DNA from: Streptomyces spinoverrucosus
GTDB lineage: Bacteria > Actinomycetota > Actinomycetes > Streptomycetales > Streptomycetaceae
Reading direction: 5' to 3'
Assembly: GCF_006539505.1 (NCBI RefSeq)
Contig: NZ_BJND01000044.1
Span: forward strand, 1-64,000
Length of the DNA: 64,000 nucleotides
This document shows positions 27,263-35,907 of the stretch, piece after piece. Made by a program: the position numbers and the translations under genes. How positions within the stretch are numbered: position 1 is the stretch's first letter; every line of letters begins with the position of its first letter. The notes below the pieces were generated by a model that was not told the origin of the DNA, ran no database searches, and worked only from the letters and a program-made list of their open reading frames with translations.

Positions 27263-27997
27263 GTGCCCGAGGACGCCAAGAACCCGCAGAACGTGCCCAC
27301 CAAGTCCGAGCAGACCCGTGCGCTGATCCTGGAGACGGCGATGCGGCTGTTCCGGGAGCGCGGGTACGACAAGACCACCATGCGGGCCATCGCGCAGGAG
27401 GCCGGGGTCTCCGTCGGCAACGCGTACTACTACTTCGCCGGCAAGGAACACCTGATCCAGGGCTTCTACGACCGGATCGCCGCCGAGCACCAGGCGGCGG
27501 TCCGGGAGGTGCTGGACCGGGAGACCGACCTGGAGGCACGGCTCGCGGGCGTGCTCCGGGTGTGGCTGGACGTGGCGAAGCCGTACCACGAGTTCGCGGT
27601 GCAGTTCTTCAAGAACGCCGCCGATCCCGACAGCCCGCTCAGCCCGTTCTCCCCGGAGTCGGAGCACGCGCGCGTGGAGGCGATCAGCGTCCACAGGGAG
27701 GTGCTCGCCGGTTCGAAGGCCAAGGTCCCCCAGGAGCTGCGGGACGTGCTGCCGGAGCTGATGTGGCTGTCCCAGATGGGCCTCGTCCTGTACTGGATCT
27801 TCGACCGCACGGAGGGGCGTGAGCGCAGCTACCGGCTGGCGGAGCGGGGGGCGCGGCTCACCGCGCGGGGCGTGTACCTGTCCCGCTTCCGGGTGCTGCG
27901 GCCGCTGGTGCACGAGGTGCATGAGCTGTTCACGGACTTCTTGCCGGGGATGACGCGGGTGTTGCCGGATCCGGCAGTCAAGGGGCGGGGGGAGTGA
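27263..27997 (+). CDS. TetR family transcriptional regulator
   Basis: 244 residues. The N-terminal HTH (residues ~15-61) reads R-A-L-I-L-E-T-A-M-R-L-F-R-E-R-G-Y-D-K-T-T-M-style sequence followed by A-G-V-S-V-G-N-A-Y-Y-Y-F. The C-terminal ligand domain is helical with a W-L-D-V-A-K-P-Y-H-E-F segment. Third gene of a three-gene operon; two TTGAAC-N2-GTTCAA palindromes in front of the operon make it a likely autorepressor. GTG start at 27263. Confidence 0.9.
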   Translation: MPEDAKNPQNVPTKSEQTRALILETAMRLFRERGYDKTTMRAIAQEAGVSVGNAYYYFAGKEHLIQGFYDRIAAEHQAAVREVLDRETDLEARLAGVLRVWLDVAKPYHEFAVQFFKNAADPDSPLSPFSPESEHARVEAISVHREVLAGSKAKVPQELRDVLPELMWLSQMGLVLYWIFDRTEGRERSYRLAERGARLTARGVYLSRFRVLRPLVHEVHELFTDFLPGMTRVLPDPAVKGRGE

Positions 27998-28088
27998 TCC
28001 ACTTTGGGGTGAAGCGTCCGTCACGGGACACCATGCATCAGGGCTGCCTACGATGATGCTCTCGACACCAGCCCACGGGAGGCACGTG

Positions 28089-28697
28089 ATGTCCGCAGCA
28101 GCTGTTGAGCGGCCCTTCGGTGCTCGGCCGCTAACGGTCCTGGCCGACGAGATCATGGAGCGACGTCCGGGCTATCGCGTCGAGATCATCGGAGGCCAGA
28201 TCCTCGTGACCCCGTCCCCGGACGCCCCCCATGCACGGGCCTTGGACCGGCTGAGGGACCCCTTCGCCGAGGCTGGGCTGGCCGGAAGCGAGACCGAAGT
28301 CCTGCAGAACATCAGCATCTGGCTCCCCGATGGTCCCGAGGACTACGCCACACCTGACCTGTCCGTGGTGGATGCCGACATCGACGACTACTACGTCGAG
28401 AACAACGCTTACGACCCCGTCGCCTTCCGGTTGGTTCTGGAGGTGACCTCCAGCAACTGGAAGATCGATCTCCAGACCAAGGTCACCGCTTATGCCAACG
28501 CCAAGGTCCCGGTCTACGTCATCGTCGACCGCAAGCACCAGCGCCTCCACGTCCTTACCGACCCCGCCGAGGACGAGTACGCGAACCACCGCGTCCACGC
28601 CCCAGGCGAGATCGTCACGCTCCCTGAATCCATCGGCGCCAAGGTCACCCTCGATGTCGAGAAGATCCTGAAAGCCGGACAGCGGACAGCTAGTTGA
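28089..28697 (+). CDS. Uma2 family endonuclease (DUF820), second copy
   Basis: About 202 residues with the PD-(D/E)XK core as T-P-D-L-S-V-V-D, L-V-L-E-V-T-S-S-N-W and K-V-T-A-Y-A-N-A-K-V-P-V-Y-V-I-V-D-R-K. ATG 28089 follows GGGAGG with 7-nt spacing; the ATG at 28053 is less likely. Similar in sequence to the copy at 2380-2955. Its stop overlaps the convergent MMPL gene by 8 bp. Confidence 0.85.
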   Translation: MSAAAVERPFGARPLTVLADEIMERRPGYRVEIIGGQILVTPSPDAPHARALDRLRDPFAEAGLAGSETEVLQNISIWLPDGPEDYATPDLSVVDADIDDYYVENNAYDPVAFRLVLEVTSSNWKIDLQTKVTAYANAKVPVYVIVDRKHQRLHVLTDPAEDEYANHRVHAPGEIVTLPESIGAKVTLDVEKILKAGQRTAS

Positions 28698-31110
28698 CCG
28701 CGTCCACCTCCCCCTCAGCCACCTCCGCCAACTCCACGTCGTACACCAACGGCCCCTCCCCCACGACCACATGCCGTGCCCGGGAGCCCAGCCCGCTCGC
28801 CGTCGCCGCCAGCAGATACGCCCCCGGCCCCGGCACCGCCACGATGTACGAGCCGTCCGCCAGGGACGTCACCCGGTCGAGCTGCCGACCTCCACGCGAC
28901 AGCAGCGTCACCGCCGCCCCATCCACCGGCTCCCCTTCCGCCGTGCGGATGAAGCCGTGGATCACCGATGACGGCCCTTCGGGCACCGTCTCCACCGGCT
29001 CCTCCTTCGGCTCCACCGCCAGATGCGGCAGCCGCTTCTCCAGCCCCGCCGGCAGCCACCAGTTGGCCCGCCCCAGCAGATGCATCGCCGCCGGCACCAG
29101 CGCCGTACGCAGGATGAACGCATCCAGCGCGACCGCCGCCGCCAGGCCGATGCCCGCCATCGCGCCCTCCATGTCGCCGCTCAGGACGAAGGCGGAGAAG
29201 ACGCAGATCATGATCAGGGCCGCGCAGTTGATGACCCGGCTGGTCTCCGCGAGGCCGACCCTCACCGCCCGCGCGTTGTCCTTGGTGTGCACCCACTCCT
29301 CGTGCATCCGGCTCACCAGGAACACCTGGTAGTCCATCGACAGGCCGAACAGCAGGGACAGCATGATGACCGGCAGGAACGCCGTGATCGGGCCCTCCTT
29401 GCCGATGCCGAGCAGCTCCGTGCCCCAGCCCCACTGGAAGATCGCCACCAGGACACCGAAGGACGCGGCCGCCGCGATCAGGTTCATCACCGCCGCCGTC
29501 AGCGGGACGACCAGCGAGCGGAAGGCGACCAGGAGCAGCAGGAAGCCGAGCGCGATGATCGTCGCGATGAAGTACGGCAGTCGGTCGCCCGTCACCGACG
29601 CGAAGTCCTTGAAGACCGCCGTCACGCCACCCACATGGGCCTCGGCGCCCGACGCCGGGATCACCTCGTCGCGCAGCACGTCGATCAGCCGGTCCGTCTC
29701 CTCGGACTGCGGTGACGTCGTCGGCACCACCTGGATCACGGTGACGTCGTTCGCGGGCGGTACGGCGACCACCTGGGCGACGCCCTCGGTCGACTCGATG
29801 CGCGAGACGAGCGAGTCGGGGACCTGGCCGTCGACCACGACCTGGAGCGGGCCGTTGAAGCCGGGGCCGAAGCCCTCCGCGAGCAGGTCGTACGCCTGCC
29901 GGGTGGTCGTCGTCTCCTGGTGGTTGCCCTGGTCGGTGGCGCCCAGGCGGATGGACAGGACGGGCAGGGACAACACCACCATGACCGCGAGCGCCAGCGC
30001 CGCGATCGCGCGCGGGCGCCTTTGGACGTACGACGACCAGCGCGCCGCAAGCCCGCTCGCCTCCGCCGGCTCCGGTCCCGCATGGGCCAGCCGGTGCCGC
30101 TGCCGGCGGCTGAGCACCCGCATGCCGAGCAGGCCCAGCAGCGCGGGCAGCAGCGTGACGGCCGCGAGGACGCTGAACACGACGGTGAGGGAGGTCCCGA
30201 TGACCACACCGTCCAGGAAACGCAGGTTCATCACGAGCATGCCGGCCAGCGCGATGCAGACCGTGCCGCCCGCGAACAGCACCGCGCGGCCGGAGGTGTT
30301 GAGGGCGGTGACGGCCGCCTCCTCCGGCTTCGTACCGCGCAGGATGCCGCGCCGGTGCCGGGTGACGATGAACAGCGCGTAGTCGATGCCGACGCCGAGG
30401 CCGATCAGCGAGCCCAGGAGCGGGGCCACATCGGGCACGTTCGTGACATGGCTGAGCAGCATCGTCGAGAGCATGCCGGTGCCCACACCGAAGATCGCCA
30501 CGACGATCGGCAGCAGCATCGCGAACAGCGAGCCGAAGGCGAGGAACAGCACGATCGCCGCCGCCACGATGCCGACCAGCTCGGCCGTGCCGGTGGGCGG
30601 CTCCTGCGTGCGGGCGATCGCCTGGCCGCCCAGCTCGACCTGCAGGCCGTCGCGTTCGGCCGCCTGTGCGGTGTCGACGACGTCCTCGATCAGCTGCACC
30701 GGGATGGCGTTCGACTGCTCGGTGAAGGTGACCTGTGCGTACGCGATCCGCCCGTCCCGGCTGATCTGCGCCGCGCCCCGCTCACCGGCGTACGGGCCGG
30801 CGACCTCGCCGACGCCGTCCATCCGGCCGATCTCGGCCAGCGCGGGCTCGATCCGGGACCGTACGTCCGCGTCCCGCACCGAGCCCTCGTCGACCTTCCA
30901 CACCACCGTGTCGGTGTCACCGGCGCTCTCCGGGAAGGCCTTCTCCATCAGGTCGTACGCGCGTTTGGAGTCGGTGTTCGGCAGGGAGAACACGTTCGCG
31001 TAGTCCGTGCCCGCCGTCGTCGCCGTGAAGCCCAGTCCGAACAGCGCCCCCACCCACAGCACCAGGACCACCAGCCGGTGCCGATAGCACCACCGTGCCA
31101 ATGTCGCCAC
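28690..31110 (-). CDS. MMPL family RND transporter with C-terminal carboxypeptidase-regulatory-like domain
   Basis: About 806 residues. Two MMPL halves, each with one lead helix, an outside porter loop and five further helices: (V-V-L-V-L-W-V-G-A-L-F ... G-I-D-Y-A-L-F-I-V-T-R) and (A-I-A-A-L-A-L-A-V-M-V-V ... S-M-D-Y-Q-V-F-L-V-S-R-M-H-E-E). The G-x-D-Y / S-M-D-Y proton-relay motifs are present. The last ~85 residues (V-I-H-G-F-I-R-T-A-E-G-E-P-V-D-G-A-A-V-T-L-L ... A-D-G-S-Y-I-V-A-V-P-G) form a Cna-B/CarboxypepD_reg-like beta-sandwich, unusual for MMPL. GTG at 31110 with AAGGAG 8 nt upstream. Likely exports lipids or small hydrophobic compounds; divergent from a two-component system. Confidence 0.88.
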   Translation of the reverse strand: MATLARWCYRHRLVVLVLWVGALFGLGFTATTAGTDYANVFSLPNTDSKRAYDLMEKAFPESAGDTDTVVWKVDEGSVRDADVRSRIEPALAEIGRMDGVGEVAGPYAGERGAAQISRDGRIAYAQVTFTEQSNAIPVQLIEDVVDTAQAAERDGLQVELGGQAIARTQEPPTGTAELVGIVAAAIVLFLAFGSLFAMLLPIVVAIFGVGTGMLSTMLLSHVTNVPDVAPLLGSLIGLGVGIDYALFIVTRHRRGILRGTKPEEAAVTALNTSGRAVLFAGGTVCIALAGMLVMNLRFLDGVVIGTSLTVVFSVLAAVTLLPALLGLLGMRVLSRRQRHRLAHAGPEPAEASGLAARWSSYVQRRPRAIAALALAVMVVLSLPVLSIRLGATDQGNHQETTTTRQAYDLLAEGFGPGFNGPLQVVVDGQVPDSLVSRIESTEGVAQVVAVPPANDVTVIQVVPTTSPQSEETDRLIDVLRDEVIPASGAEAHVGGVTAVFKDFASVTGDRLPYFIATIIALGFLLLLVAFRSLVVPLTAAVMNLIAAAASFGVLVAIFQWGWGTELLGIGKEGPITAFLPVIMLSLLFGLSMDYQVFLVSRMHEEWVHTKDNARAVRVGLAETSRVINCAALIMICVFSAFVLSGDMEGAMAGIGLAAAVALDAFILRTALVPAAMHLLGRANWWLPAGLEKRLPHLAVEPKEEPVETVPEGPSSVIHGFIRTAEGEPVDGAAVTLLSRGGRQLDRVTSLADGSYIVAVPGPGAYLLAATASGLGSRARHVVVGEGPLVYDVELAEVAEGEVDAVN

Positions 31111-31267
31111 GCTCAACGCTCCTTCGTCGCAAGTCGGTTGGTCCCCCAGGTCCTGCGCAACAGGATTGGCGGCGCGACGCGGGCGTGGACACGACCCGGC
31201 CATGACTCTCAAGGAACTCCAAAGCGAACCGGGCCCCGTTGTCAGTGCCCGCGCCGATACTGGGGGC

Positions 31268-31957
31268 ATGACGACGGCTCCCGGCACCGTGCTGGTCGTG
31301 GAGGACGAGGTGAGCATCGCCGACGTCCTCGCGATCGCCCTGCGCTACCACCGTTTCGAGGTCATGACCGCGGGCACCGTCCGCGAGGCGCTCACCCTGG
31401 CCGAGCGCACCCGGCCCGACGCGGCGCTGCTCGACGTCATGCTCCCGGACGGCGACGGCCGGGCGCTGGGACGTGAACTACGCGAGCGGCGCCCCGACCT
31501 GGCGCTGGTCTTCCTCACCGCGCGCGACTCGCCCGCGGAGATCGTCGGCGCCCTCGGCTTCGGCGACGACTACATCACCAAGCCGTTCAACATCGACGAG
31601 GTGGTCGCCAGAGTCGCCGCGGTGCTGCGCCGCACCCGCCCCGCCGACGTCCTGCCGCAGCGACCGCCCCTGCGGTACGGCGATCTGGAGCTGGACGAGA
31701 CGACGTACTGCGTGCACCGCGCGGGCAAGTCCGTCGAGCTGACCCCGACGGAGTACGCGCTGCTGCGCTTCCTCGTGCGCAACGGCGGCCGGATCGTGCC
31801 CAAGGAGCAACTGCTGCGGCACGTCTGGCAGTACGAGCACCTGCCGCCCGAGTCGACCGTCGTGGAGACCTACATCAGCTATCTGCGGCGCAAGCTGGAC
31901 ACGTTGGGACCGCCGGTGATCACCACCCGGCGCGGCGTCGGGTACGGGCTGGCATGA
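31268..31957 (+). CDS. OmpR-family response regulator
   Basis: 230 residues: receiver domain (1-120) with acidic pocket E-D-E, phospho-acceptor Asp56 (L-L-D-V-M-L-P), Thr and Lys (T-A-R, K-P-F-N), and a winged-helix domain (~135-228; L-T-P-T-E-Y-A-L-L-R-F-L-V-R-N). Its gene overlaps the kinase gene by ATGA. ATG 31268 is used because the receiver begins there. The divergent MMPL gene is a plausible target. Confidence 0.92.
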   Translation: MTTAPGTVLVVEDEVSIADVLAIALRYHRFEVMTAGTVREALTLAERTRPDAALLDVMLPDGDGRALGRELRERRPDLALVFLTARDSPAEIVGALGFGDDYITKPFNIDEVVARVAAVLRRTRPADVLPQRPPLRYGDLELDETTYCVHRAGKSVELTPTEYALLRFLVRNGGRIVPKEQLLRHVWQYEHLPPESTVVETYISYLRRKLDTLGPPVITTRRGVGYGLA

Positions 31958-33420
31958 GGCGGCCGACGTGGCGCTGCGAGCGCGGCCCGCGCTCACTGCG
32001 CGGCAAGCTGACTCTGGCGAACGTGCTGCTGCTGGCCCTCGGTGTCGTCGTGGCGACCTGCGTCAGTGTGATGGGCATAAAGCTCTATCTGCTCGACGCC
32101 GTCGACCGGCAGCTGATGCTGTCCAGGGACTCGATCGGCGACGTGCCGCTGACGTTCGAGCAGGTCGACTCGATGGCCGCGCTGTTCGCCCTCAGCGAAA
32201 AGCTGGCACCCGACTCCGCGGGCGCCGAGGCCGACTCACCGGTGCAGGGCTCGGTCTTCGTGGCCGTGGACCGCGGCGGGCAGGCCAGAACCATCGGCGG
32301 TCTCGCCCCGACCGACACCCAGCGCGCCCTGGCCGTCGCAGTGGACGACCCGGCGGCCCTCGCCGCCGACACCGAGCCGCACGACGTCGAGGTGCGGGGC
32401 GACCAGTACCGCGTCACCGCCGGGCAGCTCGGCGACGGCACGACCGTGCTGCTCGCCACCTCGACCGAGTCGCTGCACCAGGTCGTCGCCCGGGCCGTCA
32501 AGCTCGACCTCGCCGCCGGCACGCTGCTGCTGGCCATGCTGGCCTGGCTGACGATGGTCAGCGTGCGCCGCCGCACCCAGCCCCTGGAGGACATGGTCGA
32601 GACATCGACGGCCATCGCCGAGGGCGACCTCACCCGGCGCGTGCCGTCCAGCCGTGAGCCCACCCTGGAGGTCGAGCAGTTGCGGCTCGCCCTCAACTCC
32701 ATGCTCCACCAGGTGGAGTCGGCGTACCGCACGCGCGAGCGCAGCGCGGCCCAGCTGCGCCGCTTCGTCGCCGACGCCTCGCACGAACTGCGCACGCCGC
32801 TGTCCGCGATCCGCGGCTACCTCCAGCTCTACGACAAGGGCATGCTGCGTGACCCGGCCGACCGCAAACGCGCCTGGGAGCGGGTGCTCGCGGAGGCCGA
32901 CCGCATGGGCCGGCTCGTCGACGAACTGCTCACCCTCGCCCGCCTCGACCAGCAGCCCGAACTGCGCTTCCGCAACGTCGACGTGAGCCGTCTGGTGCGT
33001 GAGGCGGCCGAGGATCTGCGCGTCCAGCAGCCGGAGCGGCCCATATCCGTCCGTGCCGACGGCTCGGTGCTGGTGCACGCCGACGAGTCCGGGCTGCGCC
33101 AGATCCTCGGCAACCTGCTGGCCAACGTGCGCATCCACACGCCCGCCGACGTGCCGGTGCGGCTCGGGGTGGAGCGGGAGGACGACGGGGTGGTGCGGCT
33201 GTGCGTCGCCGACGACGGGCCCGGGCTGGACGAGCAGGACGCGGCCCGTATCTTCGACCGCTTCTTCCGCGCGGGAGGCGGCGCGGGCAGCGGGCTGGGG
33301 ATGGCGATCGTGCAGGGGGTGGCCCAGGCGCACGGGGGCGAGGTGGGGGTGCGTACGGCGCCGGGTGCGGGGCTTGCGGTGACGGTGACGTTGCCGGTGC
33401 GGGCGCTCGTGCCGGTGTAG
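31954..33420 (+). CDS. Sensor histidine kinase
   Basis: 488 residues: TM1 (~19-46), outside sensor region (~47-183), TM2 (~184-203), HAMP (~205-258), HisKA with His277 (F-V-A-D-A-S-H-E-L-R-T-P-L), and HATPase_c (N-L-L-A-N-V-R-I-H-T, D-D-G-P-G-L, G-L-G-M-A-I-V). Note N-V-R-I-H where many kinases have N-A-x-K/R-H-T. Coupled to the response regulator by a 4-bp overlap. The signal is unknown. Confidence 0.92.
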   Translation: MRRPTWRCERGPRSLRGKLTLANVLLLALGVVVATCVSVMGIKLYLLDAVDRQLMLSRDSIGDVPLTFEQVDSMAALFALSEKLAPDSAGAEADSPVQGSVFVAVDRGGQARTIGGLAPTDTQRALAVAVDDPAALAADTEPHDVEVRGDQYRVTAGQLGDGTTVLLATSTESLHQVVARAVKLDLAAGTLLLAMLAWLTMVSVRRRTQPLEDMVETSTAIAEGDLTRRVPSSREPTLEVEQLRLALNSMLHQVESAYRTRERSAAQLRRFVADASHELRTPLSAIRGYLQLYDKGMLRDPADRKRAWERVLAEADRMGRLVDELLTLARLDQQPELRFRNVDVSRLVREAAEDLRVQQPERPISVRADGSVLVHADESGLRQILGNLLANVRIHTPADVPVRLGVEREDDGVVRLCVADDGPGLDEQDAARIFDRFFRAGGGAGSGLGMAIVQGVAQAHGGEVGVRTAPGAGLAVTVTLPVRALVPV

Positions 33421-33446
33421 GGCCGCGCCGACGGAGGGCGTGCGGA

Positions 33447-33848
33447 CTACGCCTGGGCGTGTATCAGCGCCCACACCGTCTTGCCGTGGCTGCCGCGGCT
33501 CCACACGCCCCACGCCGCGGCGATGTGCTCCACCAGGTGCAGGCCCCGGCCCGCCTCCTCGGTGTCGTCGACGGGCAGGAGGCGGGGTATGTGGCGGCCC
33601 TCGTCGGAGACCTCGATGAGGCAGGAGCCGTCGGCGAGCGCGGTCACGGCGACCTCGAACTCGGCCTCCGTGCGCGGCCCGTGGCGTACGGCGTTGGTGG
33701 CGAGCTCGGACACGAGCAGCACGGCGTCGGCCAGCGACGGGGCGTCGGGCCCGTGCCCCCAGTCGGTCAGATGGTCCCGCACCCGGCGTCGCGCGAGACC
33801 GACGGACGCCGGGTGCCGGGGCAGCCGGAAGGCGTAGCGTCTCACCAC
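33447..33848 (-). CDS. ATP-binding anti-sigma-type serine kinase (HATPase_c_2)
   Basis: 133 residues, an isolated GHKL ATPase domain of the RsbW/SpoIIAB type common in Streptomyces: S-E-L-A-T-N-A-V-R-H-G (N box), V-S-D-E-G-R-H-I-P (G1) and G-R-G-L-H-L-V-E-H-I-A-A-A-W-G (G2). GTG at 33848 has GAGGAG 5 nt upstream. No adjacent anti-anti-sigma or sigma gene. Convergent with the kinase gene, 26 bp apart. Confidence 0.88.
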   Translation of the reverse strand: MVRRYAFRLPRHPASVGLARRRVRDHLTDWGHGPDAPSLADAVLLVSELATNAVRHGPRTEAEFEVAVTALADGSCLIEVSDEGRHIPRLLPVDDTEEAGRGLHLVEHIAAAWGVWSRGSHGKTVWALIHAQA

Positions 33849-33952
33849 GTTCGCTCCTCACCGCACGCACACCTCCGACACATGGTGCTGTGTTCGAGCG
33901 CTGCCCGGCGGCACTTGAGCGGATCCGGTGGTTACGCATCGCCTGCGACGGC

Positions 33953-34224
33953 CCTGGGCTGACTGACGAATTCCCGTCGTCTGCCCGGAGGGCGGGGCCC
34001 GGCGGCGGCGATGGGGGTGCCCCCGCGCGAGCCGGGCGAAGCCCGTTCGAGCGTGGGGGAGCGTGCGAACAAGGCGCCGAAGCGCCGTCGATGGGGGTGC
34101 CCCCGCGCGAGCCGGGCGAAGCCGGTTCGAGCGGGGGAGGAGCCACGTGGCGTTTTGGCAACGCGGCGAGCGTGCGTGCCAGACGCCGCCCGGCAGGGCG
34201 GAATTTGTCAGGCAGGCCGGCCCT
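33953..34224. repeat. ~270-bp MITE-like repeat element with inverted ends and internal direct repeats
   Basis: Ends CTGACTGACGAATTCC (33959-33974) and GGAATTTGTCAGGCAG (34200-34215) are inverted (14 of 16). Inside, a block starting CGATGGGGGTGCCCCCGCGC occurs at 34009 and 34089 (80-bp period). It fills the gene-free 33849-34222 gap together with the promoter of the ATPase gene. Its right end supplies the TAG stop of the phosphoesterase gene. No transposase. Confidence 0.7.
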
Positions 34225-35542
34225 ACGCCCGAGTCGACGCCAGCTCGATCACCGTGATGTCGGAGGGGGCGCCCACGCGCGTGGGCGGTCCCCAGGCGCC
34301 CGCGCCGCGGCTGACGTACAGCTGGGTGTCGCCGTAGCGTTCCAGGCCCGCGACGGTCGGGTTCGCGGCCGCCGCGAGGAGGTTGCCGGGCCACAGCTGG
34401 CCGCCGTGGGTGTGACCGGAGAGCTGGAGGTCCACGTCGTGCTTGACGGCCTCGTGGATCTGGACCGGCTGGTGGGCGAGGAGCACGCACGCGCGCGTGG
34501 TGTCGCGGTCGCCGAGTGCCCTGGTGTAGTCGGGGCCCTGGCCCTCGCTCTCGCCCGCGACGTCGTTGACGCCCGCCAGGTCGAACCAGGGCAGTTCCGT
34601 CCGCGCGTTCTCCAGCGGGCGCATGCCCAGCCGCCGTACCTGCTCGACCCACTGCTCGGCGCCGGAGAAGTACTCGTGGTTGCCGGTGACGAAATACGCG
34701 CCGTGCCGGGCGCGCAGCTGGGCCAGGGGCGCGGCGGCGGGGCCCAGGTCGTGCACGCTGCCGTCGACCAGGTCGCCGACCACCGCGATCAGGTCGGGCT
34801 GCGTGGAGTTGATCGTGTCGACGACCTTCTGGGCGAAGCCCCGGCCGAGGACCGGGCCCAGATGGATGTCGCTGACCACGGCGATCCGGAAACCGTGCCC
34901 CGCGCGCGGGAGCTTGGCCAGCGGGACGGTGACGCGCTTCACGCCGGGGCCGTTCAGGACGCCGTAGGTGCCGGTGCCGACCGTGCCGACGGCGGCCGCG
35001 GCGGCGGCGCCCGCGATGACGCGGGAGACGAAGAGGCGGCGGGAGGGGGACTGCGGTTCCCCTGCGGGGGTGGGTGCCTCGGCCTCCGGGGAAAGGGGCG
35101 CGTCCGGGGAAAGGGGCGCCTCCTGCGAAGGCGGCTCCTCCGTGACGACGGCCTCCGTGGACGGTGCTCCCGCCGGTATCGGCTCCGGCCGCGGTACGTC
35201 AGCGGCGGCCGGCGCCCGCTTCTGCGCGTCGCGGCGTTCCAGGAAACGCCGGAGCAGCGGTCGTACCACCTCACCCGCGACCACGGCGAGCAGCAGATAG
35301 ATCGACAGCGCGAGCCACAGGAAGCCCGGCCAGGCCAGGGTGCGCTGGAGCCAGAAGGGGGCGCCCGCGCGTTCGGCCACCAGGGCGCCGATCGCGAGCG
35401 CCCAGCCGCCCCCGATCAGCACCGCCCCGGCACGGCGCAGCGCGCCCGCTCGCCGGGTCGTGTCGCGGAAGAGGCGGCGCCACAGATACCAGTTCGCCAC
35501 CACGAGGACGCTCACGACGACGAGCAGAAAGACGATCACCAT
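34223..35542 (-). CDS. Membrane metallophosphoesterase
   Basis: 439 residues: four or so membrane helices in the first ~120 residues (V-I-V-F-L-L-V-V-V ... I-Y-L-L-L-A-V-V-A), an acidic Pro/Glu linker, a further hydrophobic A-G-A-A-A-A-A-A-V-G segment, and a calcineurin-like phosphoesterase domain with S-D-I-H-L-G, V-G-D-L-V-D-G, T-G-N-H-E-Y, and G-H-T-H-G-G-Q. It likely hydrolyses a phosphoester at the outer face of the membrane (UDP-diacylglucosamine-hydrolase/YkuE-like family). ATG 35542 follows AAGGAG. The stop TAG is inside the repeat element. Confidence 0.88.
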   Translation of the reverse strand: MVIVFLLVVVSVLVVANWYLWRRLFRDTTRRAGALRRAGAVLIGGGWALAIGALVAERAGAPFWLQRTLAWPGFLWLALSIYLLLAVVAGEVVRPLLRRFLERRDAQKRAPAAADVPRPEPIPAGAPSTEAVVTEEPPSQEAPLSPDAPLSPEAEAPTPAGEPQSPSRRLFVSRVIAGAAAAAAVGTVGTGTYGVLNGPGVKRVTVPLAKLPRAGHGFRIAVVSDIHLGPVLGRGFAQKVVDTINSTQPDLIAVVGDLVDGSVHDLGPAAAPLAQLRARHGAYFVTGNHEYFSGAEQWVEQVRRLGMRPLENARTELPWFDLAGVNDVAGESEGQGPDYTRALGDRDTTRACVLLAHQPVQIHEAVKHDVDLQLSGHTHGGQLWPGNLLAAAANPTVAGLERYGDTQLYVSRGAGAWGPPTRVGAPSDITVIELASTRA

Positions 35543-35576
35543 GCTGCTGTTCTCTCCTTGGCCGGGGTTCGGATCG

Positions 35577-35816
35577 CTATGACTTGCGGCGCAGTGCGCG
35601 CAGTCCGCGCAACCCAATGACCCCGATGGCCGTCCCCAATACGAGGGAGACGACGGCGAGCAGCAGATGCACCCAGAAGTACGCCGTCGGCTGACCGTCC
35701 TCGAACGCCAGCCCGCTGCTGTCCTTGATCAGGTTGTTGATGAAAGTGACCCAGATGACCCAGCTCCACACCCCGAAGGCGAGCAGGAACCAGGAGATCG
35801 GGCGGCTGAGTTTCAT
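35577..35816 (-). CDS. SCO4848-family small membrane protein
   Basis: 79 residues, two membrane helices (W-F-L-L-A-F-G-V-W-S-W-V-I-W-V-T-F and F-W-V-H-L-L-L-A-V-V-S-L-V-L-G) and a basic tail R-A-L-R-R-K-S. Matches a small family named after its S. coelicolor member, which is also next to a metallophosphoesterase and a D,D-carboxypeptidase gene. 34 bp upstream of the phosphoesterase start, so likely co-transcribed. Function unknown. Confidence 0.85.
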   Translation of the reverse strand: MKLSRPISWFLLAFGVWSWVIWVTFINNLIKDSSGLAFEDGQPTAYFWVHLLLAVVSLVLGTAIGVIGLRGLRALRRKS

Positions 35817-35907
35817 GCGTTCAGTATCGCCGCCGGGTGTCCGGATCGTGCGCCGGGGTGGGGAGGGGCGCGGGACTTCCGAGGACCGTACATGTACGTT
35901 CTCGATC

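Noticed and set aside
33953..34224. CRISPR-like or transposon-coding interpretation of the repeat element
   Set aside because: Only two internal copies, no spacers, no transposase frame; a non-coding inverted-repeat element fits better.
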